Assembly: GCA_000827325.1 (NCBI GenBank)
Contig: KN832870.1
Coordinates: 5,828,001-5,892,000 of the forward strand
DNA from: Oidiodendron maius Zn
Taxonomy: Eukaryota; Ascomycota; Leotiomycetes; Myxotrichaceae
Direction of reading: 5' to 3'
DNA: 64,000 nucleotides
The number at the start of each line of letters is the position of its first letter. Within the stretch, counting starts at the first letter, position 1. The translations under genes and the position numbers were made by a program. This document shows, piece by piece, positions 11,596 through 22,918 of this stretch. Under the pieces are notes generated by a model. The model was not told where the DNA came from. It saw only the letters and a list, made by a program, of their open reading frames with translations, and made no database searches.

Positions 11596-12221
11596 AATTG
11601 CTTGTCTGGGTTATTTCCTGGAAGAAGATATTTCCTATATCTGGTAATGTCGGAGGACCCGTACAACATAGCACATCACACCTCAAAAAGGCCTAAATGT
11701 AGTGTTCGATGTAAGATAATAAGACTTCTCGACTGCTCGTTAATAAATTAGCCATTTTCCTAGCACCGACAATCAAAGCATTGTTGCCTGTCTCAGAGGA
11801 GTACAAGATTAGAGTCGTTGCTCGAGGACGGCATGAAATCTAGCAGCAGACGTTGCATATGATATATATCTAGATTAATTTATGTGGCGAAATAATCCCG
11901 CAGGTACGTTTCGATACGCGGCGAGATCAGCTACCAGAGTGGAGCGGCCGGAATTTACGTCGTCCTGCGTCGCCCAGTTTTGCTCCTGGGAATGAATTTC
12001 TTGTCACCGACAGTGTTTTATCAACCCAAAGAACCCCGCAGAATTCATAAAAGAGAACGGACAGCTGGAAAGCGTCTCTACGTCAATTTACTCTCTAATT
12101 TAGGTCACTTCAATGGCCTAATACGTACAGGTCGCTACACGCCACGTGTTGTCTTCCTAATGAAAGCGCCCGTACGCTGTCTACCAGCTTGCCGTTACAG
12201 CCTTGCCTATCGCTCACCAAC
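11596..12221. other. Intergenic, no gene seen
   Basis: About 630 bp between the SNG1-like stop and the DUF924 start. Contains only short frames; presumably 3' UTR plus promoter. Confidence 0.6.
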
Positions 12222-13266
12222 ATGTTGCTCCCCGTCCACATACTCCTCTACGCTTTAGCGCTGACGATTTGCCCAGTACCTATTTCTGTAGCCGCGAACT
12301 TACAGAAGGGTGTGAAGCCGTCCACGCCTTATCCGCAGAAGCCGGGGTCAGAAACGTGCCGCGAACCATCCCACGCAAGGTTATTTACTTCTACAGCAAT
12401 AGGTCGACTAAGCTTACCCAAAGATCCATTTCGTGATAACATGACGGCTGGTATAGAATCACTGCTCACGCCGGCGCTGCTACGAGAAGTCCGCGACTTC
12501 TGGTTTCAGCACCTTGACAACGCGGATTCATTTGTAATCGCAGATCAGGAAGCAGGCAAGCGATGGTACATGGGCGGGCAGGCGTTTGACCAGACTTGCG
12601 TGTAAGAACCTCATTGTCTTTGAGTCGTGAAATTTATTGCTCACATCAAGCAGGGAGCGTTTTGCTCCGACGCTCGAGGCTCTCAACGCATTGGGAATTA
12701 ACGGCAACGACGTCCTCCAGGCTCTGCAGCCCAGTAATCCCCACGACTGGTTGAGCTTGATCCTCCTACTAGACCAGATCCCCAGGAACTGCTACCGCGG
12801 GGCATCTTCCGACATCGTCTTCCGCTTCTACGACCCCCTGGCAAAGGACATTGCGCTCGCCGCCATCGAGCGCGGCATTCCTGATGGTGAGCCTGAAATC
12901 CGATGGCAGTTTACGTACCGGTCCTGGTTCTTCCTTCCGCTCATGCATTCCGAAGACCTAGCAGCGCATGAGATGGCAGCGAAGGGGTATGGGCTAATGA
13001 GAAAAGACGTGCATGATCTTGTCAACACGGCCATCTCTGGCGAGGACGAGTATAGGACTAAGGCTGCTAAGGTTGTCAAAGGGAATACAAGTGCAGCCAA
13101 CACGTTTGCAGAGACTCAGATTGACTTTGAGAAGAGGCACTATGACATCATCAAGCGGTTTGGGCGGTATCCGCACCGGAATGAGGCGCTAGGAAGAGAG
13201 AATACGGTCGAGGAGACCGAGTATCTTGAGGGAGGAGGGGAGACTTTTGGCAGCAAAGCGTCTTGA
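12222..13266 (+). CDS. DUF924 (TPR-like) protein with N-terminal hydrophobic leader
   Basis: Two exons, 12222-12601 and 12654-13266, with a 52-nt GTAAGA...CAG intron that joins QTCV to ERFAPTLEALN in frame; 330 aa. The domain begins near residue 75 (LLTPALLREVRDFWFQHL). It continues with DWLSLILLLDQIPRNCYRG, DPLAKDIALAAIERGI, WFFLPLMHSEDLAAHEMA and a C-terminal FGRYPHRNEALGRENTVEE. These are the standard DUF924 landmarks, a TPR-like alpha-helical fold found in bacteria and fungi with no agreed function. The first 25 residues (LLPVHILLYALALTICPVPI) could be a signal peptide or a mitochondrial leader; an internal ATG at 12441 would give a leaderless form. Start choice uncertain, family sure. 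Confidence 0.87.
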
Positions 13267-13963
13267 CAAGTGGAGAATGAATAGTCAATTAGCGGGACTA
13301 TTTAAGAGCTGTGACTCTGGCCACGCTGGCTCCAGAAGCCTCCTTGCAGTAAATAATCTGTGAAAGGAAATTAATCTGTGGCTCATTTTTGGCTAATTCA
13401 GTGTCATATCACCTGCTCGGAGGATGAAATTTAGAGTAAGTATTTTAGTATGATATAACGAAAATCTGCAAGCTCCATGACTAAGAAGAGTTGTGATTCT
13501 CATGGAAGAACAATTGCGCGCGTAAAAGTCGTGTTGAATTTCTTCTTCAAGTATCTCTCCCATGCCGTGTGTTGTAGTTTCTAGCGATGTCTTCGTGGAT
13601 GATAGTCCCAGAACTTCCCATCAAGACTCTCATATTCCTCCTTCATCCTTCTCTTCCAATGCTTCAACACCGAATCACCTTTAGTATTTCCTACCTCATG
13701 CTCTCCTCCCGCTTCTATTCCATCCCCCCTTTCCACCTCCCGAACAATCAGCTCCAAGAAAGTTCGAAGTGGAAGACATCCGGAGTGGGCTTAGCACGAA
13801 GACGCGACAGTGACAGCGCCAATTCGCGGCACAATGAATAATGCGCTAGTGTTTTGGCCATAATAGTGACGTGCGAAATTACTGACTCAATAATAATATG
13901 CCTAGCGTATGAATATATGAATTCTTACTATCTTGTAGCCCATTCTATCAAAGCATTTTGCGC
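13267..13963. other. Intergenic between convergent genes, no gene seen
   Basis: About 700 bp between two 3' ends. A plus-strand open frame at 13587-13841 has no domain signature and is Pro/Ser/Leu-rich by composition only; I do not call it. Confidence 0.6.
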
Positions 13964-15283
13964 TCAAGTCCCTTTTGCTCGCTCGAACATCCTCACAATG
14001 GCTTCATTTGCAGGATGAATCGCAGATTCGTGGTCTGCACCTTTGACCCTAACACAGCTAACTTCAATACCCGGACCAAACGCCTCACTATTCCAGCAGT
14101 CCTCAAAATACTGCATTCCCTTCTTCCCAACCATGACGTCCTCCTCAGGCAATACGATATGGACCTTTAGTTTACTGGTTGCATCCGTAATCCTTCCTTG
14201 CCATTCCTTCCCTAACTCTCTAACGTACTCCTTATAATCTTCGCACGCAAGCCAGTTTGTGCCTTCCGTTGATTTAAGACACAAACGAGCTTCATCGTTT
14301 ACCCCTTTCGTATCCTCTGCGAATATACGCTTGAAAGTCGATTTTGAATTCGCCTCCCTTACCCCGAGCGGGACTCCAAACCCCTGCAAACATCTCCTTG
14401 ATTCTTCTTCCTGCTTCTCTTTATTTGTAGCGTTAGTGGATGGGAAGACCGAGGGCAGTGACGAGAAGGCACCACTGCTAGCTTCAAAGACGGGACTAGC
14501 TCGCCGTATGACAAATTGCAGTAGGCTGTCCCACTGATTAAGCATGCTATTGGGGAGCATGGACGCGAGCTTCAGGAAAGAGACTGAGGTGTGTGACTGG
14601 TGCACCCAGGGGCTGATGAGTGTTAAACTTGGGTTCGTGGAGCTCAGAATCTCGGGCTTCCGAGAGAGTAAGTTGAGCGCGTAGATGGTTCCATTGCTGT
14701 GGCTAGCAAGGGAGATATGCTTGATCTTGAGGTGGTCGAGGAGGAGGGGCACAACCTCTAAGAAGGCGGGGATGCGCTCAACCAAAGGAACATAGGTCGA
14801 ACCTCCTATACCGGGTCTAGAGGAAGGTCAATAGGAGTCTCGAAGAACAATATTGCTTGAAGAGTTTAGGCCAAACACAGACTTATGTCGTGGCAATAGC
14901 TGCCATTAGGATTGGAGAGAGATAGGATGGCGGTAGACACCCTTGGGAGGTTTCGAATCTTATTGCAATAGCAATTCCAGAGCAGGGTAAATAATTAAAG
15001 GACAGCAGCGAGAAGGAGAGAAATTATTACCTTACCTATCAATAAACAACACCCTCACTCCCTCCTTCTCTGCTATCCAATCGTACATCCCCACCATCCA
15101 TCTGGTCGCAAGCATGCCACAGCAAAATAAGATCGTGGGAACATCCTCGCCATGTTCCGGTCCCCCAATCGCGTATGTGACCTTCCATGGTCCATGTTTG
15201 TCTGTGGCCGGAACTGTGAACTCTTGGCTGAATTTCTGTTGCGCCGTGAACTCGGAAGCTTGAACGTCTAAGGATTCAGTCAT
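13964..15283 (-). CDS. Alpha/beta hydrolase
   Basis: Two exons, 15283-15036 and 14816-13964, split by a 219-nt intron (GTAAGG...CTCTAG). The join reads VLFIDR-PGIGGSTYVPLVERIP, which restores the strand-turn after beta-4 that hydrolases need. 366 aa. Nucleophile elbow SHSNG (Ser123) after ISLA; an upstream oxyanion-type ILFCCGMLATRWM segment; a late GADHESAI motif gives the catalytic His. An acidic residue probably lies in the VLPEEDVMVG stretch. A lid-like insertion rich in charged residues lies between. No signal peptide, so probably cytosolic. Similar fungal proteins are annotated only as AB-hydrolases; substrate not predictable. Convergent with the DUF924 gene. Confidence 0.85.
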
Positions 15284-16014
15284 TTTAATCTCTCTAAACG
15301 GTTTTAGCCATCGTCTTGTATTTCTTGGTTGGACTTCATACCTGTTATAGATAATAAAGTGGTGTGCCTAAGCTAGCCGCGGCGGTTGATTACGAATGTG
15401 CTGGAACTGCCTCAAACGGACTAGCGTCTTTGCCACAAGAAGGCCTCCAGTGCTCAGAGTATGTGGAATAACCAAATTGTGTATAGCAGTGGCCCAGCGC
15501 AGGATCAAGGTCCTTTTCTTGTATCTTGAACGAGGCCCCGGTCTCGAAGGAGTCAGCGACCAGTCTATCTATCTATGGATGAATATATCGATCACTGCAT
15601 CCCACCACTGAACGTCCAGCGATGGGCTAGTTACTCCTCTACTTCCATGCTGAATACCCATTGCCTGCTTCGGTCATTTCACTCCGTTCGAGAGTCACCT
15701 GCCAGCTATAAAGCTGGCGGCTATAAAAGCCGGCGGCAACAGACAGCTTTAATACATAACTAGTACTTTCGGTTTACGTGGCGGCGGCACGGCGGTCTGG
15801 CTCCGCATTGTCCTTCTATGGTCTGTGATCGAAGCGACTAACCTAGAGCCTATGCTTGGCCTTTACAATTCTAGTTTATGAATGTGTCGCAAATAGATTG
15901 CACTATGAGTTGTACGTTATGATCTGCTAGTTCAATGGGAGAGATCTCTCTCCCATGATATTATTGTGCAGGTAACATCCACATGTTGCTCAGGACTTTT
16001 GATTGACTAATCAC
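15284..16014. other. Intergenic, no gene seen
   Basis: About 730 bp upstream of the hydrolase and downstream of the phosphatase. It includes a GC-rich direct repeat of GCTATAAAGCTGGCGGC type near 15705-15735, containing two TATAAA-like boxes. No coding signal. Confidence 0.55.
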
Positions 16015-17656
16015 TTATGGAGGGGTTTGCACAACAAACTGCTCTCGGTGGGACTTGTACAGGACAGAAGAGTCCAGCACTTCACCGGTTGAGGACCGGA
16101 TAAAGTTGACCCGCAGATGGTTGCGATCCAAGAAGCTCACAGTAGCAAAGCTGAAATCATCGGCATAAGCAAATGGAATAAACGAGACGTTGCTGCCGAC
16201 TGCTGCCAAGCCCTCAATGTTTCCTGCGCCACCGGCTATGATGTACATGGGTGCCTTGGGATCGTTCATGCCATTGGAATCCGCTGTGTTATTAAAGACA
16301 GGTAGGGAGCGCTGGGCGTTGTGTACATGGCCGAAGATCGCGAGGTCTACGCCATAGGTGTACATCAGGGTCTCAAAAGCCGCCTGACATGAAACACAGA
16401 TACTGCCACTACCACCAGTCGTGACCCAGGGCCTGTGTCCATTGAGAACCACCCAAGGCGTGATCCTCCGGTCCACAGAAGCAAGGTCTGCCTTGATGAA
16501 TTCCAGCTGCTGGTTAGCAAAGCCGAACGGACCACTGTCAAGGTTTACAGAGCCACCAGGAACAGGAGCGTCGGGCGCATTAGCGAAGTCAGTCTCAGTA
16601 TTAATCGTGATGAAGTGGACCATGCCGTAATCGAATGAGTGCCAGAATGGCGGGCTCGCCAACGACATGGCCTTCTCGGAATTGATCCTAGCGGTGGGAT
16701 TGAGCGATCTTGTGGGGAATGGCTTTGGCATCATCCGGCCAAATCGGTTCACGAAGTCTGTGAAATTCGTCTGGCCCACAGGGCAAGATACGTCTGGAGT
16801 GAAGTTGTTCTCCGTGCAGTCGGCGTCGTGGTTACCGGGGCCAACCATGTACGCCTTGCGGCCAGCAATAGGAGCTAGCTGGTCGTAGAACTGCTCCAAG
16901 ATGCTCTCGTAAGCCTCCACGGGGTCAGACACAAGGCTGGGGACTTCGGCCCATTGATCAGCGTATGCAAAGTCTCCGTTATGGGTGACGAAGTCATAGT
17001 CGTTGATTGATTGAGCCAATTGCCAGATGGTGGTATGGTTAAGGTCTGGGTCGATTTTGGGAATCGTATCTCTCTTGGTTGCGTCACTTGGAATAGTGAG
17101 ACCATCGGCTCCATAGACGCCCATATCAATGACCGCGGCAATAGTAAATGGCTCCTCGGAACCGGCTTCCCGAGGGCTGAAGAAATGCTCGATGCTGGAG
17201 TTTGTAGATCCAATCTTATAGTAGTAGGTTGTCGCGGGCAGCAGGTGGCCAAGTGTCACCACATTGGAATAGGTACGAGAGGTAGGATATGTGAGCGACG
17301 AATCCGAGCATGCTTCCCAGAAAAGGAATTCGGGCAATAGACCATATTGCACGCAAGGTCGATCGAGTTTCTCGAACGTGCTCCAGCCAATATTAATAGC
17401 TGCAAAGGGTTAGCAGCCGTACCCGGCAGCGGCGTGTCAGTATAGGGCAGCCAAGGCCGGAAACAGCACTTGCAGGGTTATCTTATCCAGTCTTTGGAGG
17501 TTGAGGTTCAAACTCACTATTCGGGCCGCCAATTGCAATGCGCTGCTGGACAGGTGTGGTCCGATCTTTAGGAATGGGAGGCAGGTTAATGTCAGCCAAT
17601 GCGCCCGTGGCCACCAGAACTGGCAGCCACTTGGCCAGAATCAAAAGAGGGGCCAT
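16015..17656 (-). CDS. Secreted purple acid phosphatase
   Basis: Exons 17656-17518 and 17399-16015 with a 118-nt intron; 507 aa. The join reads IGGPN-T-INIGWSTFEKLDRPCVQYG, the fibronectin-like N-domain of plant/fungal purple acid phosphatases. All five metal-ligand blocks are present: VIDMGVYG, HNGDFAYAD, GPGNHDAD, VLNGHRPWV and IFGHVHN. The enzyme hydrolyses phosphate monoesters at acid pH with a binuclear Fe-metal centre. The N-terminus (MAPLLILAKWLPVLVATGALA) is a good signal peptide, and several N-x-S/T sites fit secretion. The C-terminal domain (SFATVSFLDRNHLRVNFI) is also typical. Expression is usually raised on phosphate starvation; I did not look for PHO sites systematically. Start at the ATG 17656; a GTG eight codons upstream is not credible. 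Confidence 0.95.
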
Positions 17657-19094
17657 GATCCAAGAAAAAAACGAGGACACCTCAACCGGTCAAATTTCCT
17701 CGCTCGATCACAATCGAATTCTTCAGCGCAATGCCGGCTATTTATCTCCTACGAACCGACCGGGCATGGTAAACAAATGCGCTCCAGGGGGGCATCGAAG
17801 CTGGGAGAACAGCAAAGTCAATAATCCCCACGTGTATCTGCAACCTGGTTCAAGTTGGTCGACCAGCATATCCCAAGTCCCTGCAGCCGTTGTCATCCTG
17901 CCAATCACGACCCAGCAACCTCGTGGATTAACAATTGGAAGACGATTGACAAATTAGTTAATCTTACACTACCTGAATGGAGGGGTTAGCGTAGTGCTTA
18001 CCACTGTCATCGGATAATGCAATAATCGGGAAGGACCGCGGTCCAAAGTCTCGAGCCTTCAGGGACTTATGCCTGAACCTGGTTAATACCTCGCCTATAA
18101 CTCCTGGTCGCCTCAGTAAGGTCACCCTAATTATGGATAGCTTTGGGTCTTTTCTCCCCGTATTTTAAAGAATACAGTCCCGTCGCCAATGCCCCCACAC
18201 CCACTTTTGTTGATTTTGATAAAATATCCACAATTATGAATCTATTTAGATTGAGAAAATTCCAGAGCGTATTAAGGAAGTAATTGATCAAAGAATAACA
18301 GTTTGTATAGAAGGATCGGAAAAACGGGTAAGGGAAAAGAAGGAAACATTACTTCGTAGGTAGCTCTGATTAAATCTTTGCTTTTTTTGGCCTACAAGGG
18401 ACCGTCAGGGCCTGAGGCCTTGTTCTTTGCAATAAGGTGGGGTATAGGTAAATTGAAGGTGCAGTCCGAAGTTGGCAAGGCATATTAGAGGAGTATTGGA
18501 GGCTTTAGTGTCAGCCTTAAGAGTGGCCGAGATAAAGGCTTGATAGGAGGTTGGCTAGGTGGACAGTGTGTGAATAGGCGAGTTGTTGAAAGTTAGGAAA
18601 GAGCGAAGGAGGGACAATAAGGTCGAGGAAGAAGCAGTGTTATAAGCGTGGTTTTAGATGCATTTCGAAGGCAAGCTATTTTAAGGATATATAAAAATTA
18701 AAATAAATCGATATTATCAAAGTAAAATCGGGTATCTTGTAAGCAGGTTTAAGACTTCTTTTGTATGAAGAGGTGCATAGAAAAAAGTTACGTTTCTAGA
18801 TAGTAGACAACCTGCTTTCGCCTCCTGAGGGTAAGGCCTCAGAAGTGACGCTTAGACCTACTATTACAATCAATGTACGCATACTTTCTTATGGATCTAC
18901 AATAACGGCCTCCCCGTATACATTGCTCTTTCCGATGCGACACCTAGCAAGAAACCCCCGATCTATCCCCAAACGCACGACGATGTGAGATGGAAGCGAG
19001 AACGACTTTCGCAAAAGGAACCCATGCTTTGAACTCTTTCTTTATTAACCCCCAAATCCAGATATCCTAGCTTCTTTCCTCTTTTCCTTGATCT
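17657..19094. other. Long intergenic region, origin unclear
   Basis: About 1.4 kb. The first 300 bp should be the phosphatase promoter. From about 18170 to 18760 the plus strand is purine-rich with poor coding potential. Just before the SAICAR-synthase stop (18900-19094) is likely 3' UTR. No motif of a known gene or element was recognised. Confidence 0.45.
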
Positions 19095-21462
19095 TTAGTC
19101 CTCTAAGCTCTTTAGCGTCTCCTCCAGGGTCCTTCCAGTCAGCCGTTCGTACGCTTCTATATAGCGTGCCTTTGTCTTCTCTACGACTTCGGGGGGGAGT
19201 TGTACGTCTAGTATTCCCTTCTATATTTATATATTAGTCTCTTATCAAACGTCGGTCCGGAAGGTTAGGGGGGATATTATCCTAGCCCTTAAGTCATTAT
19301 AAAGGAGTTGACATCTTATACGTACTAGACCGTTCGACGTTAACCAGTCCCTAAGCACCTGCTTATCGACTATTATACGTTAGTATTGTATGCCGAGACT
19401 TTAACCTCTAGTTCCTGGATTCTTCTCTAAGACATCTCGCAAGCATATAGTGAGGCCAGGAGAGTCGAGACGGGATAGGATGTAAGTGGCACATACAGGA
19501 GTCCTGCTCACGTCCGACTGCGAGTTATGTCAGCCATTCTATAATCTTGAATAAAAGCGATGGAGAAGCCTAAGGGTAGTTTAGGTGATAATATTCGTGT
19601 TTAAGATTTCCCACTGGTTTTACCGGAAAAAAAGGCTCTCATCGCGGGGAAAAGTCTGCTCTGTGGCGGACGGGCAAACTGGGAACGAGGAATGGATATG
19701 CCACCTAGCCTGAGCTAGGTGCATAAAAGCACATACCTTGGTAGTCGGCTTTGCTCCAGAAGCGCGAAGAATCGGGCCTTAGTATTTCTATGTCAGTATT
19801 TCAAGAAAACTGGGAAAACTGGGGCCATATCCGAGAGGAAGTCTCCCATCATGCCCCTGACTTAAAGCCGAAAGAAAGGTGTTACAATTCGGGGGAAACT
19901 CACGTGAGAACTTCGTCCACAAGGTAAATTTCGTCGGTTTCCTCATCTAAACCAACCTCGAACTTAGTATCGGCCTGCAGAGCATGCTATCAGCGGCTTC
20001 CTCATATGATAACCAGAGGTTTGTTCTAGAGCTGTGATGTCCTCGCCCTGTCTGGAGCTCCTGAGAGCTGGACATAGGAGGAGAAATCACGATAGGTGAA
20101 AGGGGGACTAACTATGAGAATACCACGTTCCTCTGCGTATGCGGCCCCCGCTTTGTAGCATGCAAGCACCAAATCCTCAATTCGTGAGGCATATTTATCG
20201 CCCACGATCGCCCTCGCCTGAGCTGGGGTGATATTGACATCTTTCTGCCCGAGCTCTGCCTTAGTGGATGGCGTGTATATGGGCCGAGAAAGCTGCTGGC
20301 AACGCGAGAGCCCCGCAGGTTGCGCGAGACCGTGAATTGTCTGGCTCTTCTCGTATCTGTACAAAGGGGTTAGAAAGCTAGCGGTCACTTCCGTTGAAGA
20401 TAGCACGACACTGACTCTAACCATGCGCTCCCCGTAACGTAGCCGCGTACTGCTCCAACAGAATGTCAGACTATCTTTCGAGATAATGTTCTTGCATCGC
20501 CAGGGAAGTCAGGATTTGATCCGGGTGGGAAGGAAGAGGGTGGGGTTTCAAATAAGGTACTTGCCGATCGCTTCAATTGGAAAGATTTTCAGACGACTGC
20601 GAATTAAAATGTTAGTACTCCCTAAAAGTGATCACCACTAAATTGCTGTACGTAGTGAAAAGTAGTCTAGGCATCAACAGGCCATGTCAGGGGGGCATTC
20701 TGCTCAAAGACCTGGTCCATAGATACGGGCAGAAGGGGCTATATAAGCTCGGGAAGTCATACCGAACAGTCATCGAGCGCCCGCGGAGCATGCGTCGTTC
20801 ATCAGGAGTGACTATGCTAGGTGCTGGCGGTGGGGTGAGGCTGAGGAAATGGTGCTTCAAGCCTGGGACCCGGGATGACAGCACCTCGAACCATTTCGCC
20901 GACAGCAGGGTCAAGATAAATCCCTTCGAGGGTATGCCGTTCTGTCATAAAGCATGTTAGCATCTTCAAGAAAGGAATGCGCTGGAGAATATGGAATCGA
21001 ATGCGAGATCTTCTGGGGTCAAGATTATTTCCAGGAGTCTCGGACAAAGGCTCATTCCCTAGATTGACTAAGAGAGGAGGATTGACTCGTAAAACATGGC
21101 TAACCTTGAGAATGACGTCGTATGCGCTTATACGATCTAGGAACCGTGAGATTTATAATTTGAGAGAAGACATGGGAATTGGTTCGAGAGGAAGACATAC
21201 CTGAAGTGACAAAGAGAAGTGTGCGGCCATCCGGGAGAGAGAAAAGGTCCCTGCCACATTTAGATGTCAGCATTGCCTGAAGCTCATAATGAAGAGGTGA
21301 TAAGTTGAGGGGTGGGGTTTTATGGCAGATCCTCCTTATCCGAACTAGGGAAAATATAGAGGACGGGGCAGGTTCAGAGGCGCAGGTTCCATACCTGACT
21401 TTGCCCTGGGACAACCGGGGGAGAGAGGTGAGGGAGATTGAGGTGAGAGCCTCGGAGGACAT
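19095..21462 (-). CDS. ade1: SAICAR synthase (phosphoribosylaminoimidazole-succinocarboxamide synthase), 12 exons
   Basis: Purine-biosynthesis enzyme joining CAIR and aspartate with ATP. Exons: 21462-21395, 21250-21201, 21136-21105, 20941-20763, 20596-20565, 20449-20416, 20356-20113, 19974-19904, 19777-19737, 19517-19497, 19369-19326, 19220-19095; the sum is 942 nt, 313 aa, close to the ~300 aa norm. Every junction restores a family block: GKVR-DLFSLPDG, LLFVTS-DRISAYDV, NGIPSKG, PGLKHH, LRGRSMTVRR, FPIEAIVRGYVTGSAW-LEYEKSQTIHG, YTPSTKAELGQ, GDKYASRIEDL, ERGILIADTKFEVGLDEE, VLTPDSSRFWSKADYQVG, QDSFDKQVLRDWLTSNGL, LPPEVVEKTKARYIEAYERL. Intron 5 begins with GC instead of GT (G|GCAAGT). The intron before SSRFW uses an AAG acceptor. 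The reading frame is whole, but the many introns and divergent stretches suggest a second copy. A search is needed to say whether it is the only one. Confidence 0.88.
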
Positions 21463-22642
21463 ATTGGTTCATGTGGTCGATGCGAAGTCCGAGGAACGAA
21501 CGGATTTTCCGTTGAAATGTGTGACGGCATGAGTCACGTGGCGATGAAGGTCTGTGCGCACACACATAAAACCCCTGCGCACCTAGCTAGGTAGTTGCTC
21601 CTTTCTTCCTGACTTTAGTATTTGCGTGAAATACAGCATTTACCTGTAGGCTTCACCTTTGTCGTGATATCGGCTCCAGGGCTGTCACAAAATGAGTATC
21701 GAGTCACTTAACTAGGGTTCAAGCCCTCGCGCTAATGCTGGAGAGGCACAAATACACTGTATTCTGCTGACAGTATTAATTTATATACTTGTAATGGAAT
21801 AATTAGTGAAAATATATCTTCAAAAATACATTAAATTCGAGAATTTTATTAAATTTCCCTTCCTGTCAAATGAAATTTGCCCCTACCTGCCTAGAGTCAC
21901 ATTTAGCTGTATCCTCCAGCCTATTAAGATGTTAGCAACGTGCAGCATTCAGGAGGCATGTTTCCACGATAGTTCTAGTGGATGTCTGATTTGTTGCTAG
22001 TTACTCACTTGGTGAAGAAAAAGTCTTGCTACGCTCTCTTCCATTCCAGATTCCTGTGCACTAAACCCGACTCAACTACAACCAACTCTTATAACACAGT
22101 AGAGGGGTTTCCATTCGCGCTGCTCTACGAGCTACAATGTGAGGTCGATCTAGTTGCTCTGCCCCTCTTCCATCCATCAGAGCTTAGCACTGCTAACGAG
22201 AATATCTCAAGCAACAATCGGATTCCTGCAGGGCTACCCATCCCCGGAATGGATCAATACGCTAGGCGGCTCACTTTGAGGCGGACCCGGAGTTCTTTAA
22301 CCGTTACTTAGGATTCCTGTCAATAAATGGCCAATATCAGCACACAGAGCTTTGCATGCTGCCATCAGCTCTCAAGAAAATCCTCCAGTTGACTGTAACA
22401 TCATATAGGCATCAAGAATCCCAGCACGATGAAAGCCTCAATACAAAACGAAGGAAGATTCCAGTAAAATGGCACAATATCTGGATGATCTTCGCGCCGG
22501 GCATAACTCGAAGAAAAGGCGCCCATGGCAACTTGGCGATTCAGTAGTTAGATCGTATGATATTCATGACCACGAGAAGTTTGCCATCGAACAGAAAATC
22601 AGCATTCACGTCGCATAGGGGTTTTTAGTTAGCGTTAGGCTA
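21463..22642. other. Intergenic, AT-rich, possible gene relic at 21980-22550
   Basis: The first ~150 bp is the SAICAR-synthase promoter side. The stretch 21760-21900 is very AT-rich. Between 21982 and 22547 two plus-strand open frames in different frames give plausible protein-like sequence (FPFALLYELQCEVD, LHPSE-like, then LPSALKKILQLTV), but no family was recognised and the frame is not continuous. Probably a decayed gene or element. Confidence 0.4.
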
Positions 22643-22890
22643 TATTGACTGAGTCCTAAGGCTTTAAGTATATATAACACGTGCGATATGGGTGACTACG
22701 ATGCTACTCACTTGTGCCTATTAGGTGACTCAGTGGGAGCCTATCCAGTGCCTCAATTAAGTACGTGGTATTAAGTATAAGGATTCTAGTTCTCCTGCAT
22801 AACCTCTTCTTACCTTAGTTGTGTCTCCATCACTCAATAGTGAATATAATACTGAGTTTCACCGTGATATCTAACTATGACCTTTCCACT
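22643..22890 (+). mobile_element. Diverged LTR fragment, same family as 33643 and 56268
   Basis: Alignable by eye to the solo LTRs at 33643-33888 and 56268-56523. Shared blocks are GGGAGCCTAT, a CTAGTTCTCCTG segment, TTAGTTGTNTCTNCATCACTCA and ACTGAGTTTCACC. Both ends are eroded and no target duplication is visible, so this is the oldest of the three copies. Confidence 0.7.
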
Positions 22891-22918
22891 GGCGCCAAGG
22901 CTCGGGCCAACTGTGCTG

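Noticed and set aside
12189-12221. Extended N-terminus for the DUF924 protein
   Set aside because: The extension starts at TTG; the first ATG is at 12222.
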